Assembly: GCF_031583065.1 (NCBI RefSeq)
Contig: NZ_CP134053.1
Location: forward strand, 5,022,001-5,086,000
Reading direction: 5' to 3'
From: Streptomyces sp. CGMCC 4.7035
GTDB lineage: Bacteria; Actinomycetota; Actinomycetes; Streptomycetales; Streptomycetaceae
DNA length: 64,000 nucleotides
Made by a program: the position numbers and the translations under genes. Below, piece by piece: positions 62,002-64,000 of this stretch (positions within the stretch are counted from its first letter, which is position 1; each line of letters opens with the position of its first letter). The notes beneath the pieces were generated by a model that saw only the letters and a list, made by a program, of their open reading frames with translations, did not search any database and was not told the DNA's origin.

Positions 62002-62532
62002 GTGATCAAACCCTATGGCCCCTACGATTTCATGCCGCCGATCAGGACCTTCTCGTTGACCTCCGATTCCGTGGCCAACGGCGAGCAACTGGCCCGCGAG
62101 CAGGTGAGCGGCATCCTGGGAGCAGGCGGATTGGACATCTCACCGCAGCTGAGCTGGTCCGGTTTTCCCGAGGAGACGCGGAGTTTCACTGTGGCGATGT
62201 TCGACCCCGATGTGCCTACCGCTTCGGGCTTCTGGCATTGGGCTGTGGCCAACCTGCCTGCCTCCGTGACCGACCTTCCGGCCGGGGTGGGAGACGGCAG
62301 GGATCTACCGGGTGGCGCGGTGACACTGGTCAACGACGCCGGCTACCGAAGGTACCTCGGTCCGGCAACGCCTCCAGGCAATGGTCCGGACCGCTACTTC
62401 CTCGTGGTGCATGCCGTCGACGTGGAAGAACTAGATGTGTCCGGGAAAACAACCCCTGCCTACCTGGAGTTCCTCCTGTTCAGCCACGGAATCGCGAGGG
62501 CGACCCTCTACGGCACCTTTGAGCGGGCCTAG
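62002..62532 (+). CDS. YbhB/YbcL-type PEBP protein
   Basis: A 176-residue phosphatidylethanolamine-binding-protein-fold protein of the YbhB/YbcL (Raf-kinase-inhibitor-like) family. The conserved blocks are [42 protein letters not shown] and [23 protein letters not shown]. Bacterial members have no settled function. GTG start at 62002 with ggagg 6 nt upstream. A strong hairpin follows the gene. Confidence 0.92.
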   Translation: MIKPYGPYDFMPPIRTFSLTSDSVANGEQLAREQVSGILGAGGLDISPQLSWSGFPEETRSFTVAMFDPDVPTASGFWHWAVANLPASVTDLPAGVGDGRDLPGGAVTLVNDAGYRRYLGPATPPGNGPDRYFLVVHAVDVEELDVSGKTTPAYLEFLLFSHGIARATLYGTFERA

Positions 62533-62542
62533 CCCGATCGTT

Positions 62543-62578
62543 CATGAGGGCCCGTCAGCGCGCTGACGGGCCCTCATG
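62543..62578. terminator. Perfect 36-bp palindrome terminator
   Basis: CATGAGGGCCCGTCAGCG is followed at once by its exact complement, an 18-bp stem with no loop. It lies between the convergent PEBP and hydrolase genes, 10 bp after one stop and 8 bp before the other. Confidence 0.9.
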
Positions 62579-62586
62579 CAATCGCC

Positions 62587-63441
62587 CTACTGCTTCCAGT
62601 CCTCGGCGGCGTCGACGATCAGGTTCTTGACCGCCTGCGGGTGGGAAACCAGGGAAACGTGCGAGGAGTTGATCTCCACTGTCTTACGGGCATTCGCCCG
62701 CTTCGCCTCGAACAGCTCCAGGGCCGGATTGATCGCCTGGTCCTGTCTGCCGACAAGGACGTATACGGGCTTGTTCCGCCATGCGGCGCCGGTGAGCTTG
62801 TCCGCGAACGCCGAGAGCGCGATCGGGCGCTGGGTGGCGCCCAGGATGTCGGTCTGACTCGTGGGCAGGTCGGCGGCGAAGACCTCGTGCAGTTTGTCCG
62901 GCTGTACGTAGACGTCCGTGCCGGTGGTGCCGTCACCGTTGCGGAAGGGCACCTGCTTCAGGGCCTTGGTGAGCGGGGCGGGAGCGAACTTCGCGGAGAG
63001 GCTGGAGAAGGACTCTCCCGCATCCGGCATGATCGCATTGATGTAGACGAGGGCCTTGACGTTGTCGTTTCCGACGGCGGCCTGGGAGATCACCTCTCCG
63101 CCGTAGGAATGGCCGACCAGGACGATCGGTCCCTTGACGGACTTCAGGAAGCTTGCGAGGTAGGTCGAGTCCTGGGGAATGCCGCGGAGCGGGTTGGCCG
63201 GTGCGGCCACCGTGTAGCCGTTCTGCTGGAGCCGCTGCACGACACCGTTCCAGCTCGACGCGTCGGCGAAGGCGCCGTGCACGAGCACGATGGTGGGCTT
63301 CTCCCGGCCGGGATCACCGCCCGGACCACCAGCCCGTGCCGTTTCGGCTGTCAGTCCGGAGGTGATACCCGATACGGCCAGAAGAGCCGCACCCCAACGG
63401 GCAATGTTCACGGTGCGGCGGGACGCGCGGGATATTCGCAT
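62587..63441 (-). CDS. Secreted alpha/beta hydrolase
   Basis: A 284-residue alpha/beta-hydrolase. VLVHGAFADASSW is the oxyanion region and LVGHSYGGEV holds the nucleophile serine; the C-terminal INSSHVSLVSHP has the catalytic histidine. An N-terminal signal with RR (SRRTVNIARWGAALLAVSGI) suggests export by Sec or Tat. ATG at 63439-63441. It belongs to the group that includes esterases and quorum-related hydrolases; the substrate is unknown. Confidence 0.88.
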   Translation of the reverse strand: MRISRASRRTVNIARWGAALLAVSGITSGLTAETARAGGPGGDPGREKPTIVLVHGAFADASSWNGVVQRLQQNGYTVAAPANPLRGIPQDSTYLASFLKSVKGPIVLVGHSYGGEVISQAAVGNDNVKALVYINAIMPDAGESFSSLSAKFAPAPLTKALKQVPFRNGDGTTGTDVYVQPDKLHEVFAADLPTSQTDILGATQRPIALSAFADKLTGAAWRNKPVYVLVGRQDQAINPALELFEAKRANARKTVEINSSHVSLVSHPQAVKNLIVDAAEDWKQ

Positions 63442-63813
63442 GCCGGTCCTTCGGTGCGGGGACGTCGGACGACGCCCGGGATTCCATATTCGATGGCACC
63501 TGATGGCTTGTCCCCGTGCAGGGGCCATCCGAGTGAACTCAATCGGTTGTGCCAAGTGCACCCGCCCACCAAGCCGCTCCTCCACGGGGCTATTTATTCT
63601 CATCTGGACGCCCAGGTGGCCAAGAGAGAGAATCCAGCGGCATCGCTGCCGCGGGCTGTGGTGGGAAAGAATTCGTCGCCAGATTCCAGGGAGGTCGGCC
63701 TCTCGCGTTCCGCGATCAGCCCGAGGGTCCTGCGGTCGACACCTGCGATGGCATGGAACAACCCCCTCACCGACTGCCTGTTGGAGCGGATGAGACTCGG
63801 TGTTGCTTGAAAT
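63442..63813. other. Gap without a confident gene
   Basis: This 372-bp stretch upstream of the hydrolase has several open frames but none with a recognisable protein. The minus frame reading LFHAIAGVDRRTLGLIAERE (63661-63759 region) looks protein-like but could not be assigned. Confidence 0.4.
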
Positions 63814-64000
63814 CAGGACGCCGCCGGTGCCAGGTGCAGCATTTTCATCCTTGACCCGAGTGTGCTCGATCCCCAGTTCGTCCAGCCACGCCCTCCAGGC
63901 GGCGCGTACGTTCTGAGGTCAGGCCGACCCTGGTCGGCGAAGAACCTGAGCAACTGGGCATTGACATCGTCGGCGTGCGCCCAGCACAGGCCGTGGACGG
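63814..64000 (-). pseudogene. Gene fragments: VOC-like and alpha/beta-hydrolase-like tails
   Basis: In one minus frame (63814-63903) AAWRAWLDELGIEHTRVKDENAA resembles the C-terminal half of VOC/glyoxalase-fold proteins. In a second frame (63927-63998) VHGLCWAHADDVNAQLLRFF resembles the last helix of alpha/beta hydrolases. Neither is complete, and they lie in different frames, so this looks like decayed material that continues beyond the window edge. Confidence 0.35.

Overview
The window is high-GC actinobacterial chromosome and almost certainly comes from a Streptomyces. GTG starts are common, genes run in short overlapping operons, and regulator/target pairs are usually divergent. A divergent extra EF-Tu gene (tuf3 type) is present. 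One small gene carries the rare TTA leucine codon. No rRNA, tRNA or CRISPR locus was recognised. Most of the window looks like conserved core or near-core chromosome, interrupted by a few scars: a decayed IS701-type element, two short hairpin/MITE-like elements, gene remnants, and an AT-richer patch with an integrase relic near the right end.

Layout. 0-9 kb: SbcCD nuclease, a YigZ/IMPACT protein, an APC permease, a SixA-like phosphatase coupled to a CysS-like helical-domain protein, a CoA-binding protein and a MarR/ABC-2 exporter operon. 9-20 kb: two CDF metal exporters (one paired with an ArsR regulator), a DinB-fold protein, a TetR/FMN-reductase pair with palindromic operators, an XRE-cupin/EamA pair, two left-handed beta-helix proteins, a DedA protein with a palindromic MITE at its stop codon, a hotdog thioesterase and a spermidine-synthase-like protein. 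20-29 kb: tuf3, a TVP38 protein, a thiolase/HxlR pair sharing overlapping promoters, a three-gene sugar-type operon (oxidoreductase, PmoA-like, cupin) behind LacI-like operators, and uppP. 29-37 kb: an accessory patch with a DUF6415/XRE cassette, a HAD phosphatase, the IS701 remnant, DUF4240, and an LLM oxidoreductase/XRE pair. 37-42 kb: a giant P-type ATPase (1475 aa) whose N-terminal half looks like a decayed second ATPase core. 42-54 kb: small proteins, a CPT-like kinase/SDR pair, a multidomain SpoIIE-type phosphatase, a SnoaL protein, apolipoprotein N-acyltransferase, an oxidoreductase, a TetR/FAD-monooxygenase pair with ACTAC-N4-GTAGT operators, a DinB protein and a proline-rich lipoprotein. 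54-64 kb: ung, a peptide-binding lipoprotein, two SDRs, a DUF3037/HipA-like kinase pair, an integrase relic, a (GGCAAC)20 microsatellite, a DJ-1/PfpI protein, a PEBP protein and a secreted alpha/beta hydrolase.

The most unusual window-wide signal is that many genes carry short tandem repeats (13-50 bp units) that begin at or just after the stop codon, and in several cases repeat the gene's own 3' end. I count about nine such loci. The second is the pseudo-ATPase module in the P-type ATPase. The best candidate for an under-described two-gene system is the overlapping HipA-like kinase and DUF3037 pair.
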